Source of the DNA: Clostridium ljungdahlii
GTDB lineage: Bacteria; Bacillota; Clostridia; Clostridiales; Clostridiaceae
NCBI RefSeq assembly: GCF_001636845.1
Contig: NZ_LITT01000017.1
Coordinates: 1 to 44,698, forward strand
Direction: 5' to 3'
Length of the DNA stretch: 44,698 nt
A program made the translations under genes and the position numbers. Numbering within the stretch: the first letter of the stretch is position 1; the number at the start of each line of letters is the position of its first letter. The notes below the pieces were generated by a model that ran no database searches, was not told the origin of the DNA, and saw nothing but the letters and a program-made list of their open reading frames with translations. Of this stretch, positions 24,959 through 34,403 are shown in pieces.

Positions 24959-25843
24959 TTGGAGACAATTAAGCTGCTAAATAATACACTTGAGTATATT
25001 GAAAACAATCTAGATATGGAACTTAATATAGAAGATATATCAAAGGTTGCATGTTCATCACGATATCACTTTCAACGTATGTTTTATGCATTAACAGGGG
25101 TTACTGTAAGCCAATATATAAGAAATCGGAGGCTAACTCTTGCCGCAGAAGAATTAGCTTCAACAGATAAAAAAGTTATTGATGTGGCATTAAAATATGG
25201 TTATGAGAGCCCAGAAGCGTTTACTAAAGCATTTCAAAGGCTTCATGGAATATCTCCATCATTTTTAAAAAAGTTTAATGGAAAAATTAAAGCCTTTCCA
25301 AAAATCTCATTTCAAATATCAATAAAAGGAGAATGTGAAATGATTTATAGAATAGTAGAAAAGGAAGCTTTTAAAGTTTTTGGAATAGGTTTTATGACAA
25401 CTAAAGTTAATGATGCCGCTTATAGAGAAATACCGAAATTCATTAGTAAGATTTTTGAAGATGGAACACATGACAGAATTAATGAAATATTAGGTAATCC
25501 TAAAGGTACTTTGTTGGATGGATTTCATTATGACTTTAAAGAAGATGGTACAAGAAAATATATGATGGGATATGAAATGCCTAAAACTGAGATATCAGAT
25601 GAATTTACCATACTTGAAATACCTAAACTTACATGGGCAGTATTTGAAGGTCATGGAATTACACCAGATAACTTGATTATACAGGACATATGGAGACGTA
25701 TATATTCCGAATGGTTTCCTTCTTCTGGATTTGAACAAGTGGAAGGCCCATGCATTGAAAAGAACTTTTGGAATGGTAAAAAGCAAGAGGAATATAAGTG
25801 TGAAGTATGGATTCCTGTAAAAAGAAAATGTATTAATTCATAA
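24959..25843 (+). CDS. AraC-family regulator with GyrI-like effector domain
   Basis: 294 aa. Residues ~5-105 hold two helix-turn-helix motifs of the AraC/XylS type (DISKVACSSRYHFQRMFYALTG and VIDVALKYGYESPEAFTKAFQ). Residues ~125-290 form a GyrI-like/SOUL ligand domain, as in Rob and BmrR-type multidrug regulators. The position of AAGGAGA (24944-24950) favours the TTG at 24959; ATG 24950 would touch the ribosome site. No transporter is adjacent, so its target is unknown. Confidence 0.85.
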   Translation: METIKLLNNTLEYIENNLDMELNIEDISKVACSSRYHFQRMFYALTGVTVSQYIRNRRLTLAAEELASTDKKVIDVALKYGYESPEAFTKAFQRLHGISPSFLKKFNGKIKAFPKISFQISIKGECEMIYRIVEKEAFKVFGIGFMTTKVNDAAYREIPKFISKIFEDGTHDRINEILGNPKGTLLDGFHYDFKEDGTRKYMMGYEMPKTEISDEFTILEIPKLTWAVFEGHGITPDNLIIQDIWRRIYSEWFPSSGFEQVEGPCIEKNFWNGKKQEEYKCEVWIPVKRKCINS

Positions 25844-25903
25844 ATCCCCTTAATATTAAAATCATGGAATTTTTTTAGTAAGAGGTTGGACATTTTAAAT
25901 TTG

Positions 25904-25953
25904 TAGATATAACTAAAGCAGATAGCCTTAACTATCCGCTTTAGTTATATCTA
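25904..25953. terminator. Bidirectional terminator
   Basis: A perfect 16-bp stem (25904-25919 with 25938-25953) lies between the convergent AraC-type gene and psd. Confidence 0.85.
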
Positions 25954-25961
25954 TTCTACTA

Positions 25962-26855
25962 TTAGTAAGTAAATTTGGTTCCTATAGTCTCGCCCATAAG
26001 TATTTTGGTTTCATACCCTAAATTTGATTGTTTTAGCAAATCTTTATCCATAGTTACTTTGTTCTGCTCAAAAAATAATATAACTGTAGAGCCACCGAAC
26101 TTAAAGTAACCTTTTTCATCACCTTTTTTAATAGTTCCTTCAGGTAAATAGGTTTGAATTATAGAACCTACGCAGGTAGCACCTACTTCTACATAGAGTA
26201 TATCACCGAAGTTGTCTGAATGAAATATGCTCCACTCTCTTTTGTTTTTACAAAAAAGATTAGCAATATTTTTTAAGGCAATTGGATTTACAGAATAGTA
26301 ATTACCTTTAATTTTATGTGTAGATTCACATATACCAGAATCTATAAAATGAAATCTATGGTAATCTGTAGGGCAAAGTCTTAATATTAAACAGGTACCA
26401 TTTTTAAACTTTTTAGCTATTTGGGGATTATCTATTAAATCAAAAAGACTATATGTATATCCCTTAATCTGAACGATTTTGTTTAAATCTATATTTTCAT
26501 ATATCATTAATCTTCCATCTCCGGGAGATATTAATATATTTTTGTTACTATCAATAGGTCTTGCAGTATCTTTGAGAGATCTTGAAAAAAAGTCATTAAA
26601 ACATCTAAAATTTTTATAGTTTTCTCTAAATTCATTTATATCTATATTGAAATCTTTTATAAATGGACTAATTTTCTTTTTGCTGTATTTGCTATTGCAA
26701 AAGCTCCCATATAATTTAGAAAAAACTTTTTTCTTAATTATGAGTTCTAATAATTTCATTCCACAAGGGGAAGAATAAGTCCAATTTAAATAAGTTCCTC
26801 CTGCTACTTTTTCTGTTTCATATTTTTTATTTTTTCTATCAAAATACTTAATCAT
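25962..26855 (-). CDS. psd: Phosphatidylserine decarboxylase proenzyme
   Basis: 297 aa, long-form clostridial type. It converts phosphatidylserine to phosphatidylethanolamine at the membrane and matures by self-cleavage to a pyruvoyl enzyme. The cleavage site FGGST places the new pyruvoyl Ser at residue 256. Asp 113 (SPGDGRL) and the His of [10 protein letters not shown] (~166/169) are the probable remaining active-site residues. It is transcribed alone, divergent from the TetR gene, with a shared bidirectional terminator at its 3' end. No pssA is visible nearby. Confidence 0.95.
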   Translation of the reverse strand: MIKYFDRKNKKYETEKVAGGTYLNWTYSSPCGMKLLELIIKKKVFSKLYGSFCNSKYSKKKISPFIKDFNIDINEFRENYKNFRCFNDFFSRSLKDTARPIDSNKNILISPGDGRLMIYENIDLNKIVQIKGYTYSLFDLIDNPQIAKKFKNGTCLILRLCPTDYHRFHFIDSGICESTHKIKGNYYSVNPIALKNIANLFCKNKREWSIFHSDNFGDILYVEVGATCVGSIIQTYLPEGTIKKGDEKGYFKFGGSTVILFFEQNKVTMDKDLLKQSNLGYETKILMGETIGTKFTY

Positions 26856-26950
26856 TTTTTCCTACCTTAAAACATTTTATTTACAGCTTATTTTAACACT
26901 ATAATGTTAATATAGAAATAATTTTTGTAAAATTAATGTATTAAAAACTA

Positions 26951-27010
26951 TTGAGTTATTTTAATAACAAAAGTATAATGTAAATGAATATAATTGTACT
27001 GACCAGTCAG
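26951..27010 (+). promoter_or_regulatory. TetR gene promoter and probable operator
   Basis: TTGAGT (26951) and TATAAT (26974) are 17 bp apart. Downstream, at 26999-27010, lies the inverted repeat CTGAC-CA-GTCAG, a typical TetR-style site in the expected start/early transcript region, so autorepression is likely. Confidence 0.6.
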
Positions 27011-27042
27011 CAATTATATAATAAAAATCTGGAGTGGTATTA

Positions 27043-27621
27043 ATGAGTAATACTAAAAGAACCATTTTTGAGTCTGCTATAAAAGTTTTTTCCAAGAATG
27101 GATACAGTGGTGCTACTATGGATGCTATAGCAGCAGATGCAGGAGTAGCAAAGGGAACATTATACTATCATTTTAAAAGTAAAGAAGAGATATTTAAATA
27201 TATTATAGAAGAGGGCATGAATGTAATAAGAAAAAGCATAGAAGAGGAATCCAAAAATGAAAAGAACCCTTTAAACAGAATAAAAATTGTATGTAAAGTT
27301 CAGTGGGGATTAGTTTATGAAAATAGGGATTTCTTTAAGGTGGTTATGAGCCAACTTTGGGGTCAAGAAGTAAGACAATTGGAATTAAGGGAATATATAA
27401 GAAAATACATAGTATATATACAGTCCTACTTAGATGATGCTATGGAGAAGGGATACATAAAAACATGTAATTCTTCATTTTTAGCATATGATTTATTTGG
27501 GACAATTTGTTCTGTTGCTGTTTATGAATTGATAAATGAAAAAAACAAAGATTTAAATGGAATGATAGATAATCTTATGTATAGAATTTTAAATGGAATA
27601 AAAGGAGAGATCCTAAATTGA
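27043..27621 (+). CDS. TetR/AcrR-family transcriptional regulator
   Basis: 192 aa. The N-terminal TetR helix-turn-helix (IFESAIKVFSKNGYSGATMDAIAADAGVAKGTLYYHFKSKEE region, ~5-50) is complete; the all-helical ligand domain follows (~60-190). ATG 27043 lies after GGAGTGG; the GTG at 27034 overlaps it. An inverted repeat in its own leader suggests autoregulation. Its regulon is not evident, the neighbours being psd (divergent) and a UbiB-family gene (convergent). Confidence 0.9.
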   Translation: MSNTKRTIFESAIKVFSKNGYSGATMDAIAADAGVAKGTLYYHFKSKEEIFKYIIEEGMNVIRKSIEEESKNEKNPLNRIKIVCKVQWGLVYENRDFFKVVMSQLWGQEVRQLELREYIRKYIVYIQSYLDDAMEKGYIKTCNSSFLAYDLFGTICSVAVYELINEKNKDLNGMIDNLMYRILNGIKGEILN

Positions 27622-27631
27622 ATCTCTCCTT
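27602..27631. terminator. Bidirectional terminator spanning the TetR stop
   Basis: AAGGAGAGAT (27602-27611) pairs with ATCTCTCCTT (27622-27631). It includes the last TetR codons and reaches the stop codon of the convergent UbiB-family gene. Confidence 0.7.
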
Positions 27632-29231
27632 AAAGTTTTCCAGATTTAATTATTGAAATTATTAGAGTAATACCGATTACTATAAAAAATAAAAAATTTA
27701 TAACATGCAGTAAAGGTATGGCATGTATTTTTGGACCTATATTTGAATTTAAAATTAAGGAAGAACTTATAATCATAGAACATAATATAAGTGAGATAGA
27801 AAGTCTATTTACCATTTTATTTAATTGATTTAATGAATCATCTATTTTATTAAATTTTAGTTGAATTTTAGCTCTTCCATTTAATATGCTGTCTATTAAT
27901 TCTACGGTTTTCATAGGAAGTTTGAAAAAATTTTTTGTGAAGTTACAAGAATCTATAAGTATATTTTCTAGATCAAAATTTTTCAAAAAATAAAATTCAT
28001 TATTGTTTTTCACAAAGGGTACTGCTATATCTAAAATTTCTATGTCAGGAGCTATTTCAGCTACTAAGCCTTCTACTATAATTAAGCTTTTTACTAATAA
28101 TATTAAATCCCTAGGTAAAGTGATGTTGTTGTTTTTTGCACATTTAAAAATTTCTGTTAAAAGTACGGAAATTTTTATGTTTTTGAGAGAAGTGAACAGA
28201 TAATTTGACAGAAATAATTCTACGTCTTCATACAGTTTATTTCTGTCTGTTAGTTCTTTTTTTATACCTATGGACATAATTACGGATACAAGCTTATCTG
28301 TGTCTTTATAGGCAATGGACATAATTGCATCGTTTAAGAGTAATTTTAATCTAGGAGAAATGGTACCCATTATTCCAAAATCAATAAAACATATTTTGTT
28401 GTCTTGTATCAATAAATTACCTGGATGGGGATCTGCATGAAAGAACCCATCTGTGAAAACTTGTTTAAAAAAACATAAGGCTAATTTTTTGCCTAAGTCC
28501 TGTAAGTCGTAATTCCCTTCTTCCAATTTTTCCATATTATTTATTTTAAATCCGTAGACTTTTTCCATGGTAAGTACTTTACTTCCACATAAATCTTTTA
28601 TTATATAGGGAACATAACAAAATTTTACGTTTTTGTTTAGTTCTTTAAATTTTATCATGTTGTCTGCTTCAAGGTTGAAATCTAGTTCTTTTCTAGTTGA
28701 AGAGAGCAGTTCTTTTAAAGCTTCTTCTGGATCTATCAGTGTATCTTTAAATTTGTTTTTAGTAAATTTCATGATTTTATACAATATGGATATATCTGTT
28801 TCCATTTTTTGTTTTATATCAGGTCTCTGCACTTTTACAATGACTTTTTTCCCATTTTTTAAAGTTGCATTATGTACTTGTGCAATTGATCCAGAGGCTA
28901 TAGGATTTCTTTCAAAATATAAAAAGCATTCATTTATATTTTCATTAAATTCATTGAAAAATACTATATCTATATCTTCATACTTCTCTGGAAGTACATC
29001 ATCTTGGAGCTTTGAAAGTTCTTTAATGTAGGACGAAGGTAATATGTCTGGTCTTGAACTAAGTATTTGGCCTATTTTTATAAAGGTAGGTCCAAGTTCC
29101 TCAAAAGCCTTTCTTAGATTTTCAGGAGATTTATTTTTATTAGGACTTTTAGTTTCTCTTAAAAATTTAAAACCATACTTAGCTAGTACCTTCATTATTT
29201 CTTTAAATCTTTGTGAATATATTTTTCTCAT
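27630..29231 (-). CDS. UbiB/AarF (ABC1) family atypical kinase
   Basis: 533 aa. It has the family KxGQ-like start (GPTFIKIGQILSSRPD, ~50), nucleotide-loop ASGSIAQVH-type sequence (PIASGSIAQVHNAT, ~113), catalytic Lys in VKVQRPDI, HADPHPGNLL (~270) and the metal motif FIDFGIMG (~289). Two hydrophobic helices at the C-terminus anchor it in the membrane. UbiB proteins have ATPase activity and support quinone or isoprenoid lipid metabolism in other bacteria; this organism may have no ubiquinone, so the role is open. It lies downstream of a phasin-like gene on the same strand. Confidence 0.9.
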   Translation of the reverse strand: MRKIYSQRFKEIMKVLAKYGFKFLRETKSPNKNKSPENLRKAFEELGPTFIKIGQILSSRPDILPSSYIKELSKLQDDVLPEKYEDIDIVFFNEFNENINECFLYFERNPIASGSIAQVHNATLKNGKKVIVKVQRPDIKQKMETDISILYKIMKFTKNKFKDTLIDPEEALKELLSSTRKELDFNLEADNMIKFKELNKNVKFCYVPYIIKDLCGSKVLTMEKVYGFKINNMEKLEEGNYDLQDLGKKLALCFFKQVFTDGFFHADPHPGNLLIQDNKICFIDFGIMGTISPRLKLLLNDAIMSIAYKDTDKLVSVIMSIGIKKELTDRNKLYEDVELFLSNYLFTSLKNIKISVLLTEIFKCAKNNNITLPRDLILLVKSLIIVEGLVAEIAPDIEILDIAVPFVKNNNEFYFLKNFDLENILIDSCNFTKNFFKLPMKTVELIDSILNGRAKIQLKFNKIDDSLNQLNKMVNRLSISLILCSMIISSSLILNSNIGPKIHAIPLLHVINFLFFIVIGITLIISIIKSGKL

Positions 29232-29242
29232 AAGTTATCTCA

Positions 29243-29274
29243 AATGACTAAAGCCTAAATTGGCTTTAGTCATT
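29243..29274 (-). terminator. Hairpin between phasin-like gene and UbiB-family gene
   Basis: A perfect 13-bp stem (29243-29255 with 29262-29274) covers the last codons of the phasin-like gene and ends 12 bp before the next start. It can act as an intra-operon attenuator. Confidence 0.65.
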
Positions 29275-29565
29275 ATTGTTTTTATTTTCAAGTTTAGTTA
29301 ATCTATCATTTATTGATGTAATATCTTCTTTGGAAGCAAAGTTCATGTTATTTAATATAGATATAACTTCATTTTTAGTTAATGGCTTTATTTGATCTTT
29401 TTTGGCTAAAGCATTTTTCTTTAATTCTTCGGATAATTGTTTTCCCTCATCTACTGTTATTTTTCCTTTCTCTACCATTTCGGAAATTAAATTTACTGCT
29501 TTTTCATAGGTATATGCAGCTGAACCTACCCCAGCTAAGAATAAACTCTTTAATTCATTAATCAT
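29266..29565 (-). CDS. Phasin-family-like small coiled-coil protein
   Basis: 99 aa, almost all helical: a hydrophobic-leaning start (LFLAGVGSAAYTYEKAVNLISEMVEKG), then charged helices ending in a predicted coiled coil (SINDRLTKLENK). This matches the short PhaF/phasin-like proteins that often precede UbiB/AarF genes in clostridia. No PHA synthase is present here, so granule binding is not implied; a membrane or UbiB partner role is an inference from the conserved pairing. Confidence 0.7.
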   Translation of the reverse strand: MINELKSLFLAGVGSAAYTYEKAVNLISEMVEKGKITVDEGKQLSEELKKNALAKKDQIKPLTKNEVISILNNMNFASKEDITSINDRLTKLENKNNND

Positions 29566-29635
29566 ATTTTTCCTCCCTTATAATTAGGTTATAATCACTA
29601 ATATATTTGATTTTTCAATTATTAAATAAAAAAAA

Positions 29636-29664
29636 TTGACAATTATTATAAACTATAATAAAAT
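29636..29664 (+). promoter_or_regulatory. Promoter of tRNA-Arg(CCT)
   Basis: TTGACA (29636-29641) and TAAAAT (29659-29664) are spaced by 17 bp, 24 bp before the tRNA. Confidence 0.6.
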
Positions 29665-29687
29665 AGTTAAGTAGCGATTATATATAT

Positions 29688-29764
29688 GCGCTCGTAGCTC
29701 AGTAGGATAGAGCAGCGGTTTCCTAAACCGCGTGCCGGAGGTTCGACTCCTCTCGGGCGCACCA
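29688..29764 (+). tRNA. tRNA-Arg (CCT)
   Basis: A 77-nt tRNA with encoded CCA; the acceptor gcgctcg pairs with cgggcgc and the anticodon loop is ttCCTaa. It reads AGG. Its body resembles tRNA-Arg(ACG) at 8599. Confidence 0.95.
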
Positions 29765-29914
29765 TAAGTCTTGTAAATATTATATTTGCAGGACGTTTAT
29801 TTTATGAGGATTTTCATTGCTTTTTATAGTATATCCTTATTTTATATTTATATTTTATTTATTCAATTTATATGTGTCATAATGCAATAAATACTTAAAC
29901 TTTTGGGGTATTTT

Positions 29915-30352
29915 ATGAAAGACTTTATGCTGGAAGCCATAAGGCAGGCAAAAATAGGGTTGAAATTAGGTGAAGTTCCAGTAGGAGCTGTTATAGTAAA
30001 AGATAATGAAATAATATCAAGTTGTCATAATTTAAAAGAGACAGTTGGAATTGCTACTGCCCATGCAGAAATGCTTGCTATTCAAAATGCGTCAGAGATA
30101 CTTAGTAATTGGAGATTGACTGGCTGTAGTATGTATGTTACTTTAGAGCCGTGTCCTATGTGCGCAGGAGCTATATTACAGTGCAGGATAAACAAACTGT
30201 ATATAGGCACCTTTGATCCTACTATGGGGGCTTGTGGCTCTGTAATTAATATATTACAAAATAGGCGTTTAAATCGTTGGGTAGATATTCAGTGGATGTA
30301 TAATGAACAGTGCAGTGAAATGTTAGAAAAATTTTTTAAAAGTAGAAGGTAA
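29915..30352 (+). CDS. tadA: tRNA-specific adenosine deaminase
   Basis: 145 aa, a cytidine-deaminase fold. The zinc site is H50-A-E52 and P-C80-x2-C83, with proton-shuttling Glu 52. It deaminates A34 of tRNA-Arg(ACG) to inosine; that tRNA is at 8599. ATG 29915 is preferred to TTG 29903, which overlaps the GGGG site. It is followed after three bases by tRNA-Ser(CGA), so the mRNA and tRNA may share a transcript. Confidence 0.93.
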   Translation: MKDFMLEAIRQAKIGLKLGEVPVGAVIVKDNEIISSCHNLKETVGIATAHAEMLAIQNASEILSNWRLTGCSMYVTLEPCPMCAGAILQCRINKLYIGTFDPTMGACGSVINILQNRRLNRWVDIQWMYNEQCSEMLEKFFKSRR

Positions 30353-30355
30353 TAT

Positions 30356-30448
30356 GGAGAGATGTCCGAGAGGTCGAAGGTGATTGACTCGAAATCAATT
30401 GTGCAGTGTAAAACCGCACCGGGGGTTCGAATCCCCCTCTCTCCGCCA
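30356..30448 (+). tRNA. tRNA-Ser (CGA)
   Basis: A 93-nt class II tRNA with encoded CCA; anticodon stem attga/tcaat, loop ctCGAaa, discriminator G. It reads UCG. Confidence 0.95.
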
Positions 30449-30702
30449 TAATGTAAATAGAGATATACCTTAATTACGATTGTGATTTAGGGTGTTTTTA
30501 TGTGCAGAGTTTTGTGATAATTTGATTATGATATATCATGCTTTTTGTGATTTAATCTAAATCAAGTTATAGGCAGAAATTTACATATAAATTTTTTTAT
30601 AAAAAGTGTTGAAATCTTATTACTTTCATAGTATAATACTGATTGTTGTGGTGGTTTCTAAACCATAAAACTTAATATAAATTTATTTCATGAGTAAACC
30701 TG
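30449..30702 (+). promoter_or_regulatory. Intergenic region with tRNA-Ser(GGA)/SRP RNA promoter
   Basis: A ~250-bp AT-rich region without a gene. Near its end TTGAAA (30609-30614) and TATAAT (30632-30637), spacing 17, form a good promoter for tRNA-Ser(GGA) and probably the SRP RNA. I see nothing else in it. Confidence 0.7.
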
Positions 30703-30793
30703 TGGAGAGATGTCCGAGTGGTTGAAGGAGCACGCCTGGAAAGCGTGTGTAGGGGAAACTCTACCGGGGGTTCGAATCCCCCTCTCTCCGCCA
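30703..30793 (+). tRNA. tRNA-Ser (GGA)
   Basis: A 91-nt class II tRNA with encoded CCA; anticodon loop ctGGAaa, discriminator G. It reads UCC and UCU and is the cognate ligand of the three T-boxes with TCC specifiers in this window. Confidence 0.95.
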
Positions 30794-30803
30794 TTTTAAC
30801 TTT

Positions 30804-31072
30804 GTCGTGCTAGATGGGGAGTTAGCGGTGCCCTGTAACCTGCAATCCGCTATAGCAGGGTTGAATTCCTAGCTTAGGCTGTAAAATGTGAGGTCTGGCC
30901 CATAAAAGTGGCGTTGAGAACTGGATCCCACGCAACGGAAACTCATGAACCCCGTCAGGTCCGGAAGGAAGCAGCGGTAAGTGAATATTTTCGTGTGCCG
31001 TGGATAAACCTGGTTTGAGTTAACTGTATGGGTAACGCTTATAGTTTACTAGACGAAGCAAGGTGCACGACT
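30804..31072 (+). ncRNA. ffs: Signal recognition particle RNA (large, Alu-containing form)
   Basis: About 268 nt. The ends tcgtgc and gcacga pair. The conserved SRP core (gtcaggtccggaaggaagca, with the GGAA tetraloop region) lies at ~30954-30975. The 5' part contains the Alu-type domain seen in Bacillus and Clostridium. It binds Ffh for membrane protein targeting and lies right behind tRNA-Ser(GGA) with a terminator after it. Confidence 0.93.
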
Positions 31073-31092
31073 TTAATAATGACTGAAAATTA

Positions 31093-31117
31093 AAAGATAC
31101 CATAAGGTATCTTTTTT
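31093..31117 (+). terminator. SRP RNA terminator
   Basis: A 9-bp stem aaagatacc/ggtatcttt is followed by T-rich sequence. Confidence 0.85.
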
Positions 31118-31164
31118 GTTATACGATTAAAGATAGGTTATAATATATGAAGGAAGGTGATAAT

Positions 31165-32826
31165 ATGCCTTATACTGCATTATATAGAGAATGGAGACCT
31201 AAAACTTTTTCAGATGTTGTAGGCCAAGATCATATAACAGTTACATTGAAAAATCAAATATTAAACCATAGAATAGCACATGCATACTTATTTTCTGGAA
31301 CAAGGGGTACAGGAAAGACTTCTACGGCGAAGATACTGGCAAAAGCGGTAAATTGTTTGAACCTTCAAGATGGAGAACCTTGTAATGAATGTGAGATGTG
31401 CAAAAAAATAAATGCAGGTATTTCAATAGATGTAATTGAAATGGATGCTGCTTCCAAAAGAAGACTGGAAGATATTAAAGATGTAATAGAAAATGTAAAA
31501 TATCCTCCTCAGGAGGGTAAATACAAAGTTTATATAATGGATGAAGTTCATATGCTTACTCAAGAAGCAGTAAACGCATTTTTAAAGACTTTAGAAGAAC
31601 CACCTCTAAACGTAATATTTATTCTTGCTACTACTGATCCCCAGAAATTACCTGTTACTATACTTTCCAGATGTCAAAAATTTGATTTCAGAAGGATAAA
31701 AAGTTCAGAGATATTTAATAGATTAAGATGTATAGTTAGTGAACAGGGAATTTTTGCAGATGACAGAAGTCTAAATTTAATAGCCAGAATATGCGATGGA
31801 GCCATGAGAGATGCACTTAGTATATTGGATCAGGCAATATCTATGGGAAATGGTAAAGTTGAATACGACGATGTAGTTAACATGTTAGGTCTAGTTACTA
31901 ATGAGAATTTATTAAAACTTACAGACAGCATAATAGAAAAGAACGTAGAATCTTCTATGAGAGTAATTGATGATATAGTTTTAAGTGGAAAAGATATATT
32001 TAACTTTATTAAGGATATGATAATTCACCTAAGAAATCTTTTAATGGTAAAGGTGTCTAATAATCCAGAAGATGTACTTGATATGTCAGAAGAAAATATA
32101 AATCTTTTAAAAGATCAAGCACAGAAAATACGTGTAGAAGAAATAATGAGAGATATAAGAATACTTCAAGATGCCCAGGAACAATCTAAATGGACTAAAC
32201 AAAGCAGAATTTATCTAGAACTTTCAGCTATAAAGATGTGTAAAATAGAGTATGATACGTCAAAGGAAGTAATGCTTGCAAGATTAAATAGATTGGAAGA
32301 AGCTTTCAGGCAAGGAAAAATTAAAATATCAAATGAAAAGATTAATTCCAAGGTGGAAAAAGAAACTGTACTTAAAAAAATAGGAGATACCTATAGAGAA
32401 AGTAGTACTGAAGAAGATAAAACGAAAAATAATTCATCAAATGACGAAGCACAGACAGCAAATAAAGAAAATATATATTCAAAGATAACACTAGACATAG
32501 TTAAAAAAAGTTGGAAAGATATACTTGAATCACTTAAAAGTAAGCATCAAATGGTTTTGTTTGCAGCACTTACTACAGGAAAAGTAGTTAAATGTGAAAA
32601 AGGTATAATAACTATAGAGTATGGTAAAGAATATGCTTTCCATAAACAGAGGCTGGAAAAGAATGAAAATAGAAAAATAGTTGAACAGGTTTTTTCAGAA
32701 GTGTTGAAGGAAAAAATTATGATTAGATACATTATAGAAGACGAAGTGGAGGATGTATCTGTATCCAAGGAGAAATTATTAAAGGATACATTTGGGGAGG
32801 ATATAGTAGAAATATTTGATGAATAA
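31165..32826 (+). CDS. dnaX: DNA polymerase III subunit gamma/tau
   Basis: A 553-aa clamp-loader ATPase. It has Walker A GTRGTGKT (45-52), zinc cysteines C64, C73, C76 and C79, Walker B variant DEVH (126-129) and the sensor SRC at 168-170. After ~residue 360 it turns into a variable, charged tau-type tail. The usual DAASNNGVDDIR stretch reads DAASKRRLEDIK here, which is unusual. ATG 31165 follows GGAAGGTGAT; ATG 31147 overlaps that site. It starts the conserved dnaX-ybaB-recR block. Confidence 0.95.
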   Translation: MPYTALYREWRPKTFSDVVGQDHITVTLKNQILNHRIAHAYLFSGTRGTGKTSTAKILAKAVNCLNLQDGEPCNECEMCKKINAGISIDVIEMDAASKRRLEDIKDVIENVKYPPQEGKYKVYIMDEVHMLTQEAVNAFLKTLEEPPLNVIFILATTDPQKLPVTILSRCQKFDFRRIKSSEIFNRLRCIVSEQGIFADDRSLNLIARICDGAMRDALSILDQAISMGNGKVEYDDVVNMLGLVTNENLLKLTDSIIEKNVESSMRVIDDIVLSGKDIFNFIKDMIIHLRNLLMVKVSNNPEDVLDMSEENINLLKDQAQKIRVEEIMRDIRILQDAQEQSKWTKQSRIYLELSAIKMCKIEYDTSKEVMLARLNRLEEAFRQGKIKISNEKINSKVEKETVLKKIGDTYRESSTEEDKTKNNSSNDEAQTANKENIYSKITLDIVKKSWKDILESLKSKHQMVLFAALTTGKVVKCEKGIITIEYGKEYAFHKQRLEKNENRKIVEQVFSEVLKEKIMIRYIIEDEVEDVSVSKEKLLKDTFGEDIVEIFDE

Positions 32827-32907
32827 ATGTAAAATAACCTTAGATAAAATTTAATAAAAATATGGTATAATTAAATATATATTAGTTAATTGAGGAGGAA
32901 ATATACT

Positions 32908-33252
32908 ATGGCAAGAGGTGGAGTACCTAATTTTGGCGGCGGCGGAAATATGAACAATTTAATGAAGCAAGCCCAGAAACTTCAAAAACAAATGGAGACT
33001 ATGCAATCAGAACTTGAAAATAAAAAGTTTTCTGCTACTGCTGGCGGTGAAGCAGTTACTGTATCAGTAAATGGTAAAAAGGAAATAGTAGATATAAAAA
33101 TTAAACCAGAAGTTGTAGATCCAGAAGATGTAGAAATGCTTCAAGATCTAATTTTGGCTGCATGTAATGAGGCACTTAAAAATGCAGAAAAGGAGACTGC
33201 TTCTGAAATGAAAAAAGTAACTGGTGGACTTAATATACCAGGAATGTTTTAA
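32908..33252 (+). CDS. YbaB/EbfC nucleoid-associated protein
   Basis: 114 aa. A Gly-rich head ([16 protein letters not shown]) precedes the coiled-coil helix ([16 protein letters not shown]) and the beta-hairpin core of the family ([14 protein letters not shown]). It binds DNA non-specifically and is almost always sited between dnaX and recR. ATG 32908 follows GAGGAGG at ~32892-32898; the TTG at 32890 overlaps that site. Confidence 0.93.
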   Translation: MARGGVPNFGGGGNMNNLMKQAQKLQKQMETMQSELENKKFSATAGGEAVTVSVNGKKEIVDIKIKPEVVDPEDVEMLQDLILAACNEALKNAEKETASEMKKVTGGLNIPGMF

Positions 33253-33260
33253 GATTATGG

Positions 33261-33286
33261 ACCCCATCTTATTGATGGGGTTTTAA
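33261..33286 (+). terminator. Hairpin between ybaB and recR
   Basis: An 8-bp GC-rich stem accccatc/gatggggt with a T4 tail lies 15 bp before recR. It is a possible partial terminator within the operon. Confidence 0.6.
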
Positions 33287-33300
33287 ATTGAGGTGATACT

Positions 33301-33897
33301 ATGGATTTTTATCCTGCAGCTATTGAAAAATTAATAGAAGAGTTTGCAAAGTTACCGGGAATAGGCTATAAAACAGCTCAAAGACTTACCCTTTATATAT
33401 TGAATTTACCGGGTGATGAAGTAAAGGAGTTTGCAAAAGCTTTAGTTAATGCAAGAGGTACTATAAGATACTGCTCTGTTTGTGGAAATTTTACAGATTC
33501 AGATCCCTGTGCTATATGTTCAAATCCAAATAGAGATAAGAGCGTAATATGTGTAGTAGAACAGCCTAAGGATATAATGGCTATGGAAAGAATTAAAGAG
33601 TACAATGGTGTTTATCATGTGTTGCACGGCAATATATCACCTATGGCAGGAAGAGGACCTAATGATATAAAGCTTAAGGAACTTATAACAAGAATTAATG
33701 GGAATGTAAAAGAAGTCATAGTTGCAACTAACCCAAATGTAGAAGGAGAAGCTACAGCTATGTATATATCTAAAATATTGAAACACCTTGGAGTGAAGGT
33801 AACTAGAATAGCCCATGGTATTCCTGTTGGTGGAAACTTAGAATATGCAGATGAAATTACTCTGTCAAAAGCACTAGAAGGTAGAGTGGAGATATAA
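33301..33897 (+). CDS. recR: Recombination mediator RecR
   Basis: 198 aa. The helix-hairpin-helix start ([18 protein letters not shown]) is followed by a zinc finger ([16 protein letters not shown], ~58-73), the Toprim domain ([15 protein letters not shown], then [10 protein letters not shown]) and the C-terminal Walker-B-like segment. It acts with RecF/RecO in RecA loading at gaps. ATG 33301 follows GAGGTGAT. Confidence 0.96.
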   Translation: MDFYPAAIEKLIEEFAKLPGIGYKTAQRLTLYILNLPGDEVKEFAKALVNARGTIRYCSVCGNFTDSDPCAICSNPNRDKSVICVVEQPKDIMAMERIKEYNGVYHVLHGNISPMAGRGPNDIKLKELITRINGNVKEVIVATNPNVEGEATAMYISKILKHLGVKVTRIAHGIPVGGNLEYADEITLSKALEGRVEI

Positions 33898-34001
33898 AAT
33901 AAATTATAATGCGTTTAAATCAGGATTCTTTAATAATGTATATTGACGTTAATTTATGTCAATTATTAAAATAACATACAATTTAGGAGGATTCTGATTT
34001 T

Positions 34002-34289
34002 ATGAACAAGTATAATATAATCAAATATTTGTTGGCAAAAAATTCGAAGTACACAAAAAATCAAAAAAAATTATTAAATGATATAAATGAAGCTAGGGAA
34101 GAGTTGGAAAGATGTGCTATATACTTTGATACCGTGAAAGATCCACACTTGGTTGATTACGCTATATATATGGAAGAGGCAGCAAAATCAAAATATATGT
34201 ATTTATTAAATGAAGTAAAGAAAAATGGAATAGATTTGAATTACAATAGTATGTTTCCTAATTTAAAGGAAAATAAAAAATCATCTTAA
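34002..34289 (+). CDS. DUF2508 (YaaL-like) protein
   Basis: A 95-aa soluble helical protein with the pattern INEAREELERCAIYFDTVKDPHLVDYAIYMEEAAKSKY, typical of DUF2508, a family found between recR and bofA in Gram-positive spore formers. Function is unknown. ATG 34002 follows TAGGAGGAT. The 104-bp gap after recR holds an inverted repeat (ttgac/gtcaa at ~33943 and ~33957) that may mark a promoter or terminator. Confidence 0.8.
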   Translation: MNKYNIIKYLLAKNSKYTKNQKKLLNDINEAREELERCAIYFDTVKDPHLVDYAIYMEEAAKSKYMYLLNEVKKNGIDLNYNSMFPNLKENKKSS

Positions 34290-34403
34290 ACAAAAATTTT
34301 TAGCTTATTCCTTTTATTAATATTTTTTAATTGTTAGAATATAAATTAGATAGTATTTATGTTAAATTTTTTACTATAAGAAAAATGAGGAGGAATAAGC
34401 AAT

